Source: Lapidilactobacillus achengensis
Lineage (GTDB): Bacteria; Bacillota; Bacilli; Lactobacillales; Lactobacillaceae
Length of the DNA stretch: 64,000 bases
Reading direction: 5' to 3'
Assembly: GCF_003946655.1 (NCBI RefSeq)
Contig: NZ_RHOV01000008.1
Span: 1 to 64,000, forward strand
Position 1 is the first letter of the stretch; each line of letters opens with the position of its first letter. Under the pieces are notes generated by a model. It worked only from the letters and a program-made list of their open reading frames with translations, was not told where the DNA came from and made no database searches. This document shows, one piece after another, positions 44,011-53,882 of this stretch. The position numbers and the translations under genes were made by a program.

Positions 44011-44044
44011 AATGAAACGCTTACAGCGGTTTTGGAGGATAAAC

Positions 44045-46240
44045 ATGAATGATTTGATCGAGTTTGATGAAACACAGGGTCTGTTCCACTTACACAATCA
44101 ACAAATTTCGTACTTAATGGCAATCGAGGATTTTGGCCTCCTCAGTCATTTATACTTTGGTCCGGCAGTGGCCCAGTATCATGGTCAACGCCGTTATCCC
44201 CGCCGCGATCGCGGCTTTTCCGGGAACTTACCTGGCGCGGAGGATCGGCGCTTCTCCCCGGATACCTTGCCCCAAGAATTCAGTAGTAGTGGCGCGGGTG
44301 ATTATCGGATCCCCGCCGCGGAAATCTACCAAGCCAATGGCAGTAAGGCGACGGACTTTGTCTATCAAGGCTATCAGATCCTGGCGGGAAAACCGCAATT
44401 ACCTGGCTTGCCCGCGACTTTTGTTCAGGATCAGGCTGAGGCAGCAACTTTGGTGATCACCTTGGTGGATTCGGTCAGTCAGGTGGCCTTAGATCTGAGT
44501 TACACGATTTATCGGCAGCGACCGATCATTACCCGCGCGGTTTTGGTGCGCAACCAAGGTCAAACGCCTGTCCGCTTGAACAAAATCGCTTCGGTCCAAT
44601 TGGATTTCCCGGCAACTGATCTTGAAGTGATCTCCTTACCTGGCGCCCATGTTCGGGAACGGCAAGTCCAACGGGAGAAAATCGGCTACGGCGTGAAAAG
44701 TTTTGCCAGTCGTCGTGGTGCTACCAGCCATCAGATGAGTAACTTCATTAGTTTGGTCACACCGGCAACGACAGAAAATCAAGGCGCGGCTTATGGTATC
44801 GAGTTGGTTTATTCTGGCAATCACGCCTTAGAATTGGAAAAAGATCAGCTGGGCCAATTGCGGTTGGTGGCAGGGATCAATCAGGCTGACTTCTCATGGC
44901 AATTGGCGCCAGCTGAGCAGTTTCAGACCCCAGAAGTGATCCTCGCTTACAGTGATCAAGGTCTCAACGGCTTGAGTCAAGCCTATCATCATCTGCTCAA
45001 AGAGCGATTGGTGCGCAGCTCTTGGCAGAATCGACCGCGGCCGATCCTAGTCAACAATTGGGAAGCGACTTACTTCGATTTCGATGAAGCAAAATTACGG
45101 CCGATCGTGGATCAAGCCGCCGAATTAGGCTTAGAAATGTTCGTGCTCGATGACGGTTGGTTTGGTCATCGCGATAACGACCGCTCCTCGTTAGGCGATT
45201 GGGTCGTGGACCAACGTAAGTTTCCCCAAGGGCTGACTCATTTCACCAACTATGTTCATCAAAAGGGCTTGAAATTCGGCCTGTGGTTTGAACCTGAGAT
45301 GATCTCGCGGGATTCGGCGTTATACCGCGCCCATCCAGATTATCTGTTGGCTGCGCCGGATCGCCAACCAGCGCCAAGTCGGGATCAATTCGTCCTGGAC
45401 TTGGGCCGGGCGGACGTTCGCGAAAATATCTACCAACAAATGGCGGCGATTTTGGCAACGGGACAGATCGACTATGTGAAATGGGATATGAATCGTCATT
45501 TCGCCGATCTTTTCTCCAGCGCCTTACCAGCGGATCGCCAAGGTGAGGTCAGTCATCGCTACATGTTGGGCCTGTATGCCTTATTGGAACGATTGACTCA
45601 GAATTTTCCTCAGATCCTGTGGGAAGGCTGTTCTGGTGGCGGCGGCCGCTTCGATGCCGGCATGGCCTATTACATGCCGCAGATCTGGACCAGCGATAAT
45701 ACCGACGCGGTGGCGCGGTTGGCGATCCAGTGGGGCACATCGCTGGTTTATCCGCCATCCATGATGACTGCCCATGTTTCGGCTGTACCTAATCATCAAA
45801 CCGGGCGCACGACCTCAATGGCGTTGCGTGGCGATGTGGCGATGAGCGGGATGTTCGGCTATGAATTGGATCTGACCAAATTGACGCCGACCGAGAAACA
45901 AGTAGTCAAGGCACAGATCGCCACAAATCAGCAATACCGCGCTTTGGTGCAACAAGGCGATTTTTATCGGCTGAGCGCGCCTGAAACGCTAGCGGGTTGC
46001 GCCTGGGCCTTTGTGGCGGCGGATCGCTCGGAAATGTTGGCCTTTGCGTTCAGCGAGTTGAGTCAGGCCCAACCAGTCTTTCAGTTGATCAAGTTTGTGG
46101 GCCTGGATCCACAGCGCCAGTATCAAGATCAAGCGACGCAGCAAGTCTATGGCGGCGACGAGCTCATGAATCTAGGCTTGTACCGACCGGTGGCCAGCGG
46201 TGATTTTCAGTCGTGGCGTTATCATTTTCGGGCACTTTAG
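44045..46240 (+). CDS. Alpha-galactosidase, GH36
   Basis: This 731-residue cytoplasmic enzyme releases galactose from melibiose, raffinose and stachyose. The ATG at 44045 follows TTTTGGAGGATAAAC. GH36 marks are N-W-E-A-T-Y-F-D-F near residue 342, L-D-D-G-W-F-G near 370, the nucleophile in Y-V-K-W-D-M-N-R (Asp481), W-E-G-C-S-G-G-G-G-R-F-D, and the acid/base Asp in W-T-S-D-N-T-D-A near 550. There is no signal peptide, consistent with import by MsmEFG. It is the first gene of the sugar operon, opposite the AraC-type activator. Confidence 0.95.
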   Translation: MNDLIEFDETQGLFHLHNQQISYLMAIEDFGLLSHLYFGPAVAQYHGQRRYPRRDRGFSGNLPGAEDRRFSPDTLPQEFSSSGAGDYRIPAAEIYQANGSKATDFVYQGYQILAGKPQLPGLPATFVQDQAEAATLVITLVDSVSQVALDLSYTIYRQRPIITRAVLVRNQGQTPVRLNKIASVQLDFPATDLEVISLPGAHVRERQVQREKIGYGVKSFASRRGATSHQMSNFISLVTPATTENQGAAYGIELVYSGNHALELEKDQLGQLRLVAGINQADFSWQLAPAEQFQTPEVILAYSDQGLNGLSQAYHHLLKERLVRSSWQNRPRPILVNNWEATYFDFDEAKLRPIVDQAAELGLEMFVLDDGWFGHRDNDRSSLGDWVVDQRKFPQGLTHFTNYVHQKGLKFGLWFEPEMISRDSALYRAHPDYLLAAPDRQPAPSRDQFVLDLGRADVRENIYQQMAAILATGQIDYVKWDMNRHFADLFSSALPADRQGEVSHRYMLGLYALLERLTQNFPQILWEGCSGGGGRFDAGMAYYMPQIWTSDNTDAVARLAIQWGTSLVYPPSMMTAHVSAVPNHQTGRTTSMALRGDVAMSGMFGYELDLTKLTPTEKQVVKAQIATNQQYRALVQQGDFYRLSAPETLAGCAWAFVAADRSEMLAFAFSELSQAQPVFQLIKFVGLDPQRQYQDQATQQVYGGDELMNLGLYRPVASGDFQSWRYHFRAL

Positions 46241-46276
46241 TAGGATTTTTAGCGGAGTTAGGAGAGGTGATCCCAG

Positions 46277-47539
46277 ATGAAATGGGTCAAAAAAATTGGT
46301 TTAGGCCTAGTATTGAGCGCAAGTTTAGCTTTGGTCGGTTGTGGTCAGCAGAATCAAACCAGCCAAAATGGGGTTGAAACCATCGAGTATTTCAACCAGA
46401 AAAAGGAAATGTCCAAGACGCTGAAAGAGATCGCGGCGGATTTCGAAAAGGAAAATCCCAAGATCCATGTCAAAGTCGTGGATGTTCCTAATCCAGGGGA
46501 CGTGTTGAAGACGCGGATGTTGGCTGGTGATATTCCTGACGTGGTCAATCTCTATCCACAAAATATTGATTTTCAAGAATGGGCCAAGGCCGGCTATTTC
46601 GAAGACCTGAATCAGAAATCATATTTGAAGCGGATCAAGAATAATTATGCGGAGAAGTTCGCCATCAACGATAAGATCTACAACGTCCCATTAAGCGCCA
46701 ATGTTTATGGCTTTTACTATAACAAAACGGCCTTTAAGAAATTAGGTCTAACACCCCCAAAAACTTGGGCTGAATTCGAGCAATTGGTGACGACGATCAA
46801 GGCCAAGAAGCAAACGGCTTTCGCGATCGCGGGGACGGAAGGCTGGACCTTGAATGGGTATCATCAGTTGGCTTTGGCCACGATCACCGGCGGCGGCAAA
46901 CAGGCGAACCAGTTGCTGCGCTTCTCCAAGGTCAATGGCATCAGCGCGAAAAGTAAAGCGATGCAAGCGGACTTCAATCGGTTGGATCTCCTGCGCCGCC
47001 CTGGAGCGATGCAGAAGAACTGGCAAGGCGCCGGCTACAATGACGCGGTGGTGGCTTTCGCAAAAGGAAACGCGTTGATCATGCCAAATGGCTCCTGGGC
47101 CTTACCGGTGATCAAACAACAAGAGCCGAAATTTGAGATCGGGACCTTCGCTTTCCCCGCCGCTGAAGCGGGCAAGGAATTAACAGTCGGTTCCGCCGAT
47201 CTGGCCATGTCGATCTCCGCGAAGAGCAAGCACAAGAAAGCGGCCAATAAGTTCGTCGAGTATTTCACTCGGGCAACTACGATGCAGAAGTATTACGACG
47301 TGGACGGCTCTCCGGTGGCGGTCAAAGGGGTCAAAACCAAGAAAGACGCGACGGAATTGGCTGGGTTGACGCGCTTGGCGTTTACCAAACGGCACATGGT
47401 TTGGCTGGCGCAAGATTGGACCAGTGAAAATGACTTCTTCACCGCCACGACCAATTATTTGTCTACAGGCAATAAGCAAGAGTTGGTCCGTGACTTGAAC
47501 ACATTCTTCAATCCAATGAAAGCCGACGTCAAAAAATAG
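46277..47539 (+). CDS. msmE: Sugar ABC transporter substrate-binding lipoprotein, MsmE type
   Basis: This 420-residue binding protein captures an oligosaccharide outside the cell. The signal is M-K-W-V-K-K then a hydrophobic run and the lipobox L-V-G-C-G near residue 22, so it is lipid-anchored. The mature part has the family-1 solute-binding pattern (T-I-E-Y-F-N-Q; A-G-D-I-P-D-V-V near residue 78; Y-N-V-P-L-S-A-N-V-Y-G-F-Y-Y-N). GGAGAGGTGATCCC precedes the ATG. It is in one operon with the GH36 gene and two permeases; raffinose-like sugars are the inferred substrate. Confidence 0.92.
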   Translation: MKWVKKIGLGLVLSASLALVGCGQQNQTSQNGVETIEYFNQKKEMSKTLKEIAADFEKENPKIHVKVVDVPNPGDVLKTRMLAGDIPDVVNLYPQNIDFQEWAKAGYFEDLNQKSYLKRIKNNYAEKFAINDKIYNVPLSANVYGFYYNKTAFKKLGLTPPKTWAEFEQLVTTIKAKKQTAFAIAGTEGWTLNGYHQLALATITGGGKQANQLLRFSKVNGISAKSKAMQADFNRLDLLRRPGAMQKNWQGAGYNDAVVAFAKGNALIMPNGSWALPVIKQQEPKFEIGTFAFPAAEAGKELTVGSADLAMSISAKSKHKKAANKFVEYFTRATTMQKYYDVDGSPVAVKGVKTKKDATELAGLTRLAFTKRHMVWLAQDWTSENDFFTATTNYLSTGNKQELVRDLNTFFNPMKADVKK

Positions 47540-47550
47540 GGGGTAACATC

Positions 47551-48423
47551 ATGAAATTCAAAGCGTTTTGTAGCCGTAATTGGGCCTGGCTTTTCTTGAT
47601 CGTGCCAGTCCTGTTACAATTGATCTTTTTCTATTTTCCTATGTTTCAAGGCGCCTTCTACAGTCTGACGAACTGGACTGGGTTGACGTACAACTTTGAT
47701 TTTATCGGGCTCAACAATTATCGAATCTTGATGAGTGATCCCAAGTTCATGAAGGCGATCGGGTTCACCTTGATCATCACAGCCTGCATGATCGTTGGCG
47801 AGATCGGTTTGGGCATTTGGATCGCCCGGGCCTTGAATTCGAAAATCAAAGGTCGGACTTTCTTCCGGGCTTGGTTCTTCTTCCCAGCGGTCTTGTCAGG
47901 ACTGATCGTTTCCTTGATCTTCAAGCAAGTATTCAACTATGGCTTGCCAAAGTTAGGCACGATGCTGGGCATCAAAGCGCTGGAGACCAGCTTGTTAGGG
48001 ACAACCACGGGCGCGGTGATCGCGGTGATCTTCGTAATGCTGTGGCAAGGTGTGGCGATGCCGATCATTATTTTCTTGGCGGGGTTACAGAGTATTCCCC
48101 AAGAAATCATCGAGGCGGCTCACATGGATGGCGCGAATAACAAACAAGTCTTTTGGAAAATCGAATTGACTTATCTACTGCCGAGCATTTCGATGGTCTT
48201 CATTATGGCGTTGAAAGGCGGCTTGACCGCTTTCGATCAGATCTTTGCCTTGACTGGCGGCGGTCCTAGCGATGCCACGACTTCACTGGGTTTGTTGGTT
48301 TACAACTACGCCTTCAAAAACAACCAATATGGTTACGCCAACGCGATTTCCTTAGTGTTGTTCGTTTTGATCGGGATCGTGTCCTTGGTTCAAATCAGAC
48401 TATCGCGGAAATATGAGATTTAA
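47551..48423 (+). CDS. msmF: Sugar ABC transporter permease, MsmF type
   Basis: This 290-residue permease has six helices. Early F-S-L-T-N-W-type residues (F-Y-S-L-T-N-W-T-G) are typical of MalF/MsmF proteins. The coupling loop reads P-Q-E-I-I-E-A-A-H-M-D-G-A-N near residue 193. It pairs with MsmG, whose ribosome binding site overlaps its stop (TAAGGAGG). No ATPase gene is in the operon; MsmK-type ATPases are usually encoded elsewhere and shared. Confidence 0.93.
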   Translation: MKFKAFCSRNWAWLFLIVPVLLQLIFFYFPMFQGAFYSLTNWTGLTYNFDFIGLNNYRILMSDPKFMKAIGFTLIITACMIVGEIGLGIWIARALNSKIKGRTFFRAWFFFPAVLSGLIVSLIFKQVFNYGLPKLGTMLGIKALETSLLGTTTGAVIAVIFVMLWQGVAMPIIIFLAGLQSIPQEIIEAAHMDGANNKQVFWKIELTYLLPSISMVFIMALKGGLTAFDQIFALTGGGPSDATTSLGLLVYNYAFKNNQYGYANAISLVLFVLIGIVSLVQIRLSRKYEI

Positions 48424-48436
48424 GGAGGGATCCACC

Positions 48437-49270
48437 ATGAAAGAGACAAAACAAAAAGATAATATCGGCAAGTACGTGCTCCTGATCGCAGGTGCGATCC
48501 TGATTCTGATTCCCTTATTGGTCACGATCTTCAGCTCTTTCAAGAAAACCAAAGATATCATGGAGAATTTCTTCGGCTTTCCTAATCCGGGCACTTGGGA
48601 CAATTATGCCCGGTTGTTAAGTGATGGCATCGGGCGTTATTTCTGGAACTCCACGGTGATCACCGTGCTGTCTGTGTTGGTGGTCATGGCCTTCGTTCCA
48701 ATGGCGGCCTTCGCCTTAGCTCGGAAAATGAGTCGTTCCAAGGCGTTCAGTTTTATGTATCTATTCTTGATTTTAGGGATTTTCGTGCCGTTCCAAGTTA
48801 TTATGATCCCAATCACGGTCATGATGAACAAATTAGGTCTAGCCAACATGTGGGGCTTGATCATCCTGTATTTGACCTACGCGATCCCGCAAACGCTGTT
48901 CCTGTACGTTGGCTTCATCAAAATGAACGTCCCAGTTAGTCTGGACGAGGCGGCGGAATTGGATGGCGCTGGCAAATTCACCACTTACTTCAAAATCGTT
49001 TTCCCAATGTTGAAACCAATGCATGCCACGACTTTGATCATCAACGCGTTGTGGTTCTGGAACGACTTCATGTTGCCGTTACTGATTCTGAACAAGGATT
49101 CCAAAGTTTGGACTCTGCCATTGTTCCAGTACAACTACACCGGCCAGTATTTCAACGATTACGGCCCAAGTTTCGCGTCGTATGTTGTCGGGATCATCAC
49201 GATCACGATCGTTTATCTGTTTTTCCAAAAGAACATTATTTCCGGGATGAGCAATGGCGCGGTCAAATAA
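48437..49270 (+). CDS. msmG: Sugar ABC transporter permease, MsmG type
   Basis: This 277-residue partner of MsmF starts at the ATG at 48437, nine bases after AAGGAGG; the frame is open for eight more codons but overlaps msmF without a site. Six helices are present, and the coupling loop is P-V-S-L-D-E-A-A-E-L-D-G-A-G near residue 162. The C-terminus M-S-N-G-A-V-K is the usual end of this subfamily. Confidence 0.93.
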   Translation: MKETKQKDNIGKYVLLIAGAILILIPLLVTIFSSFKKTKDIMENFFGFPNPGTWDNYARLLSDGIGRYFWNSTVITVLSVLVVMAFVPMAAFALARKMSRSKAFSFMYLFLILGIFVPFQVIMIPITVMMNKLGLANMWGLIILYLTYAIPQTLFLYVGFIKMNVPVSLDEAAELDGAGKFTTYFKIVFPMLKPMHATTLIINALWFWNDFMLPLLILNKDSKVWTLPLFQYNYTGQYFNDYGPSFASYVVGIITITIVYLFFQKNIISGMSNGAVK

Positions 49271-49336
49271 GGCCCTACAGATCAATAGTGGCAGGTGGTT
49301 ATTAGGCAATCACGTTGCAGCGCAAGGAGGACAACA

Positions 49337-50779
49337 ATGAAGTTGAAAAATCAAGTGATGTTGATTACTTATGGTGACAGTCTTGGGAGCGATATCGCTG
49401 CTGTTCACCGAAATTTGAACCAATATTTTCAAGCGGCGATCGGAAACGTGCATCTGTTGCCTTATTTTCCTTCGACAGGTGATCGGGGCTTTGCACCTAG
49501 CGTTTACGGCCAAGTCGATCCCCAGTTAGGTGATTGGCCAGCTGTAACCGCTTTGGCGGCGGACTATCCGTTGATGAGCGACTTCATGATCAATCATTTA
49601 TCTCGTCAGTCCCCGCAATTCCAAGATTTTCAACAAAAAGGGGCGGCCAGCGCTTATCGGAATTTATTCTTGCGTTGGGATCGCTTTTGGCCGGTGGACC
49701 GCCCGACTGAGGCTGATGTGGCCTTGATCTATAAACGGAAAGATCGGGCGCCTGAACAAACAATCACCTTTCAAGATGGCAGTACAGCGGCGATCTGGAA
49801 CACGTTTGGCCCGGAACAACTGGACTTGGATGTGCGGCAACCAGTGACCAAGGACTTCATTCGAACGACGCTAACTGAATTGATCCAGCGCGGCTCAGGC
49901 ATGATTCGGTTAGACGCGTTCGCGTATGCCATCAAGAGATTGGACAGCAATGACTTCTTCGTGGAGCCCGAGATCTGGACGCTTTTGGCTGAGGTTGCCG
50001 CGATCGCCCGGGAACAAGGGGCGGAGTTGTTGCCTGAGATCCATGAACACTATTCGATCCAACGTAAATTGACGGATCACGGTTATTGGACGTATGATTT
50101 CGCCTTACCGATGGTGGTGCTCCACGCGTTGTACAGCGGCACGACAACGCGCCTGGCCGCTTGGCTGGCTGCCAGTCCCATGCGGCAGTTCACGACTTTG
50201 GATACCCATGATGGGATTGGCGTTGTGGATGTTCGCGATATTTTGACCCCGGCAGAGATCGATTTCACTGTGGCCGAATTGTATAAGGTCGGCGCTAATG
50301 TGAAACGGAAATATTCCAGCGCCGCCTATCACAATCTGGATATTTACCAATTGAATACCACTTATTATTCTGCGTTAGGCGATGATGATCGCCGCTACTT
50401 CCTGAGCCGCTTGTTGCAAATGTTCGCCCCCGGGATCCCGCAGGTCTATTATGTCGGTCTGCTAGCCGGGAAAAATGATTTGGCCTTGCTGGAGGCGACT
50501 AAAGAGGGCCGCAATATCAATCGCCATTATTATACAGATGCGGAAATCACCACTGAGGTCCAACGCCCAGTGGTCGAGGCGCTCTTGGCGCTCTTTGCTT
50601 TCCGCAATCAAAGCGCGGCTTTTGATTTGGCGGGGACGATCACGGTAACGACGCCGACACCGCAAAGCATTGTGATCACTCGGGAAAATCAAGCGGGGAC
50701 AGTGCAAGCGCAATTGACCGCTGATTTACAGCGGCTGACTTATTCGGTGACTGAGAATGGTCAAGCGGTGACCTTTTAA
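49337..50779 (+). CDS. gtfA: Sucrose phosphorylase, GH13_18
   Basis: This 480-residue cytoplasmic enzyme converts sucrose and phosphate to glucose-1-phosphate and fructose. The ATG at 49337 follows AAGGAGGACAAC. Catalytic parts are the nucleophile in I-R-L-D-A-F-A-Y near residue 192, the acid/base Glu in L-P-E-I-H-E-H near 232, and the T-H-D-G-I-G motif near 290. It ends the alpha-galactoside operon: raffinose minus galactose gives sucrose, which this enzyme then uses, saving one ATP compared with hydrolysis. Confidence 0.95.
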   Translation: MKLKNQVMLITYGDSLGSDIAAVHRNLNQYFQAAIGNVHLLPYFPSTGDRGFAPSVYGQVDPQLGDWPAVTALAADYPLMSDFMINHLSRQSPQFQDFQQKGAASAYRNLFLRWDRFWPVDRPTEADVALIYKRKDRAPEQTITFQDGSTAAIWNTFGPEQLDLDVRQPVTKDFIRTTLTELIQRGSGMIRLDAFAYAIKRLDSNDFFVEPEIWTLLAEVAAIAREQGAELLPEIHEHYSIQRKLTDHGYWTYDFALPMVVLHALYSGTTTRLAAWLAASPMRQFTTLDTHDGIGVVDVRDILTPAEIDFTVAELYKVGANVKRKYSSAAYHNLDIYQLNTTYYSALGDDDRRYFLSRLLQMFAPGIPQVYYVGLLAGKNDLALLEATKEGRNINRHYYTDAEITTEVQRPVVEALLALFAFRNQSAAFDLAGTITVTTPTPQSIVITRENQAGTVQAQLTADLQRLTYSVTENGQAVTF

Positions 50780-50788
50780 AAAGGTGTG

Positions 50789-50857
50789 GCGTTGGTGGTT
50801 GGCAGATGTGGTGGGGCTCCAGGTCGGGCTGGGGGGGTGGAAACGTGTTCCACGCTC
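50789..50857 (+). repeat. Family A repeat, left part only (copy A5)
   Basis: The left arm GCGTTGGTGG (50789-50798) and AGGTCGGGCTGGGGGGGTGG are present. The copy breaks off into GTGGAAACGTGTTCCAC, the same sequence that begins the insertion in A1. No right half follows. Confidence 0.82.
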
Positions 50858-50957
50858 CCATTTAAATTCACGGCGATCTCAGCCCGGAACGCTCCGTTCC
50901 AGCCGCTCAACGTTAGATTTCATTTTCAGTTTCAGTATAAATAGTTATCAAATCATG

Positions 50958-51035
50958 AGTGTCCTGATCAAAAAGAGTTCGTTCGTCGAGAAAGTTGTCA
51001 GACGGCGCGAGCGGTGTTTGGTCAGGACACTTTTT
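50958..51035 (+). terminator. Probable terminator of the sugar operon
   Basis: AGTGTCCTGA (50958-50967) pairs with TCAGGACACT (51022-51031), then TTTTG. The loop holds another short hairpin. Confidence 0.72.
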
Positions 51036-51140
51036 GTGGATTCTTGACTAACTGATTTCCTTGAGAAGGAATTGGGAGCGGCGGCTTTGCCCAATACTTG
51101 GCTGAGACCTGGGGCACATCTGCGCGACCTAGTTAATTTG

Positions 51141-51168
51141 TTGGCAACATTGGCTATCGTGGTACACT
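51141..51168 (+). promoter_or_regulatory. Promoter of the YktB-like gene
   Basis: TTGGCA (51141-51146) and TACACT (51163-51168) are 16 bases apart. Confidence 0.65.
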
Positions 51169-51196
51169 AGAGGGAACAAGCATGAGGAGTGGGGAA

Positions 51197-51811
51197 ATGT
51201 TATCACGCGCAAGTTTTACTGTTTTTGAGGAGCCGACGTTACCGGGACGTTTGCAGCGGATCCGTGCGGAGGTGGATCCTGATTTTGAAACGCTGGGTGG
51301 CTTGATCTTGCAGCAAATGCAGCCGCAAGTCGCCGCGCCGCTTTATTTACACGTGGCCAAGCATTTGCGGCGCCACAAGAATCCGCCGGTGGACACTTGG
51401 TTGGCCATCAGTACCTATCAGCGCGGTTATAAAATGTTGCCCCATTTCGAGGTGGGCTTATGGGCGGATCGGCTGTTTGTGACGCTAGACCTGCTGGCGG
51501 ACATGCAGCAGCGAGCCGCGCGGTCAGAGTGGCTTATGGCTCACCAACCGCAATTAGCCGAATTGGCCGTGCCGCAGATCAGCACGGATCATACCAGTCC
51601 TAACGCGCAGCCTTTGACCCCAGCGACTTTGCAAGCCGCGCTGGACCGTTATCAGCAGGTCAAAAGTGGCGAGTTTATTCTGGGCAGTTGGGTCTTAGCG
51701 ACCGATCCACGTTTCGCCGAACCTGAGCGGATCCAACAATTGATTTTGGCCCAGATCCAGGCCTTGACACCGTTGTATCGGGAATTGATGGCGTTGGAAT
51801 GTTTCAAGTAA
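51197..51811 (+). CDS. YktB-like protein (DUF1054)
   Basis: This 204-residue soluble protein starts at the ATG at 51197 after GAGGAGTGG; an ATG at 51182 overlaps that site. The family pattern is F-T-V-F-E-E-P-T-L-P-G-R near residue 6, then H-V-A-K-H-L-R-R-H-K-N-P-P-V-D-T-W and R-G-Y-K-M-L-P-H-F. This is the UPF0637/YktB group of Firmicutes, of unknown function. It is a single gene with its own promoter. Confidence 0.85.
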   Translation: MLSRASFTVFEEPTLPGRLQRIRAEVDPDFETLGGLILQQMQPQVAAPLYLHVAKHLRRHKNPPVDTWLAISTYQRGYKMLPHFEVGLWADRLFVTLDLLADMQQRAARSEWLMAHQPQLAELAVPQISTDHTSPNAQPLTPATLQAALDRYQQVKSGEFILGSWVLATDPRFAEPERIQQLILAQIQALTPLYRELMALECFK

Positions 51812-51940
51812 GAAAATTCTCGACCAGTTGAGGGGCAAAATAAATGAAAGAATAAATTGAGAACTCCCTGTCCGTAACTTTCAAGTTGACTTAAATAGCT
51901 TTGAACCTAAACAACCATTATTATCTGAGGAGAATAAAAA

Positions 51941-52627
51941 ATGACTACCACGACCGCAACGAATTCACAGACCAATGCCTCGGTGATTATCCGCAATGAA
52001 CAATCAAGTGATTATCAGCGAGTTGAAGACCTGACTCGGGCAGCATTTTACAACTTGTACATGCCTGGTTGTGTTGAACACTATCTCGTACATGTGATGC
52101 GTGGAACGAAAGATTTTATCGAACCTTTAGATTTGGTCATCGAACTAGCGGGGCAAGTCATCGGCAGCATCATGTACACGCGGGCCTGGTTGACAGACGA
52201 TGCTGGCAACGTCAAACCAATCCTGACGTTTGGACCTTTAGCTGTTGATCCGGCTTTTCAGCGCCAAGGCTATGGTAAAATGTTGATTGAAGCCAGCTTT
52301 AATATCGCCCGCGCCCTCGGTGAAGACACGGTGGTTATTTTTGGCATGCCTGCTAACTATGTTGCCCGTGGCTTTAAGTGTTGCCGTGATCTGAATGTGT
52401 CGCTGCCTGACGGGAGCTATCCAGCCGCCATGATGGTTAAGACTTTACGACCAGAGGTTTTAGGTGATCGCCATTGGCATTATGCGGAGAGTCCCGTCAT
52501 GGCTATTGCGGTCGCTGACGCCGAAGCATTTGATAATCAGTTGCCAGCAATGGCCAAGCATTGGCAACCTAGTCAAGAAGAGTTTAACATTATCAGCCGA
52601 GCAACAATTACTGTGCTGGCAGAATAA
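51941..52627 (+). CDS. GNAT-family N-acetyltransferase
   Basis: This 228-residue acetyltransferase has a Thr/Asn-rich first 12 residues, then the GNAT fold. The acetyl-CoA loop is complete: P-A-F-Q-R-Q-G-Y-G-K near residue 106 (Q/R-x-x-G-x-G). It is longer than a minimal GNAT, with an extra C-terminal part (L-P-A-M-A-K-H-W-Q-P-S-Q) as in YhbS-like proteins. CTGAGGAG lies 11 bases before the ATG. The substrate is unknown. Confidence 0.85.
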   Translation: MTTTTATNSQTNASVIIRNEQSSDYQRVEDLTRAAFYNLYMPGCVEHYLVHVMRGTKDFIEPLDLVIELAGQVIGSIMYTRAWLTDDAGNVKPILTFGPLAVDPAFQRQGYGKMLIEASFNIARALGEDTVVIFGMPANYVARGFKCCRDLNVSLPDGSYPAAMMVKTLRPEVLGDRHWHYAESPVMAIAVADAEAFDNQLPAMAKHWQPSQEEFNIISRATITVLAE

Positions 52628-52673
52628 TGAACACGGATTTTTGAATTTGAAACGTGTTTTTCTCGCAGCTATG

Positions 52674-52720
52674 AAAAAAGCCTGTCAACGACCGTGAATA
52701 ACGATGTTGACAGGCTTTTT
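52674..52720 (+). terminator. Terminator of the GNAT gene
   Basis: AAAAAAGCCTGTCAAC (52674-52689) pairs with GTTGACAGGCTTTTT (52706-52720). Confidence 0.92.
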
Positions 52721-52873
52721 CAATATTCACGCGAAACAACAAACCAAATCGAGAACCAGCCGTTTTAGTTTCTGCACATAACCACATAACCTAGCCAAAA
52801 GTTTGGCGGTGGTTGATGGCAGCGATAGCGGTCTGGTATAACTAGGTGGCTGAAGTCGGATTAGCGAACGCAT

Positions 52874-52904
52874 AAAAAAACACGTCCACATTGGACGTGT
52901 TTTT
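52874..52904 (-). terminator. rpsD terminator
   Basis: AAACACGTCC (ending 52887) pairs with GGACGTGTTTTT (52893-52904), loop ACATT. The run of A's at 52874-52880 gives the T-run on the minus strand. Confidence 0.85.
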
Positions 52905-52993
52905 GACTTCGTTGGAGGGCTTGCAGTATAGGCCACTGCCGTCCTACGAAAATCCGATAAACATTGCGGTAACAATGTTCGTGAGACTGAATA

Positions 52994-53605
52994 TTACAGT
53001 TTTTGGTTGTAGAATTCAACGACTAATGATTCGTCGATTTCTGGTTCCAGTTCTTCACGTTCTGGATCACGAACCAATTTACCAGTTAAGGTATTATCAT
53101 CGAAAGTAACGAAGGCAGGGCGGCCAACCGCGTTTTCCAAAGCGCTCTTAACGATGACCAAGTTACGTGAACGTTCGCGTAATGAGATCTCTTGACCAAC
53201 AGCAACTTCGTATGAAGGGATATCCACACGTTTGCCGTCAACTGTGATATGACCATGGGCAACTAACTGACGTGCTTGGGCACGAGTCGTTGCTAAGCCA
53301 AGACGGTAAACCATGTTGTCCAAACGACGTTCCAATAAGATCATGAAGTTAACACCGTGCTTACCTTCTTTGATCTTGCCGGCGCGAACGAACAAGTTAC
53401 GGAATTGGCGTTCGTTCAAACCATACATCATGCGTAATTTTTGCTTTTCACGCATTTGCGTACCGTATTCAGATAACTTGCGGCGGTTGTTAGGGCCGTG
53501 TTCGCCAGGAGCGTAAGGGCGGCGTGCTAATTCCTTGCCAGTGCCGGAAAGGGAGATCCCTAAGCGACGAGAAACTTTCCATGATGGGCCTGTATATCGA
53601 GACAT
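52994..53605 (-). CDS. rpsD: 30S ribosomal protein S4
   Basis: S4 is a primary binder of 16S rRNA in small-subunit assembly. The 203-residue protein starts at the ATG at 53605, seven bases after GGAGG, with the classical [15 protein letters not shown]. The S4 domain is [14 protein letters not shown] near residue 94, then [14 protein letters not shown]. There is no zinc-binding Cys set, so it is the C-minus form. It is a single gene with a long, structured leader. Confidence 0.97.
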   Translation of the reverse strand: MSRYTGPSWKVSRRLGISLSGTGKELARRPYAPGEHGPNNRRKLSEYGTQMREKQKLRMMYGLNERQFRNLFVRAGKIKEGKHGVNFMILLERRLDNMVYRLGLATTRAQARQLVAHGHITVDGKRVDIPSYEVAVGQEISLRERSRNLVIVKSALENAVGRPAFVTFDDNTLTGKLVRDPEREELEPEIDESLVVEFYNQKL

Positions 53606-53780
53606 AAAAAAATCCTCCAAATGTTTTTTTGGAGTAAAATATACGATCAAGGTTTAACATTCGTGCATTTACCATTGCAATCTTCGCCACGTGCAGCCGC
53701 GGGTTACACAATTGAACTGTAAAACGTTGGTAAATGTTGACGAGCTTGCCGCCTTGTGCTGCATATTTTACACACTCAGA
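53606..53780 (-). promoter_or_regulatory. Structured rpsD leader, possible S4 autoregulatory site
   Basis: The predicted transcript has a leader of about 165 bases. CATTTACCA (minus strand 53736-53728) pairs with TGGTAAATG (53674-53666), enclosing a GC-rich internal part. Firmicutes rpsD genes often carry an S4-binding leader, so feedback by S4 is the likely role; I could not match the class in detail. Confidence 0.5.
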
Positions 53781-53781
53781 T

Positions 53782-53810
53782 AGTCTAGCAATTAGTTGGA
53801 ATAAAGTCAA
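53782..53810 (-). promoter_or_regulatory. rpsD promoter
   Basis: On the minus strand, TTGACT (53810-53805) and TAGACT (53787-53782) are 17 bases apart. Confidence 0.8.
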
Positions 53811-53882
53811 GCCAAAAAAGGCGTGAACTTGCTCGCAGAAACGACTGGAAGAAAACGACTGGAGGAACCGATCGCTAAAACT

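Noticed and set aside
52727-52975. Minus-strand frame of 82 codons after the GNAT gene
   Set aside because: It spans two terminators and resembles no protein.
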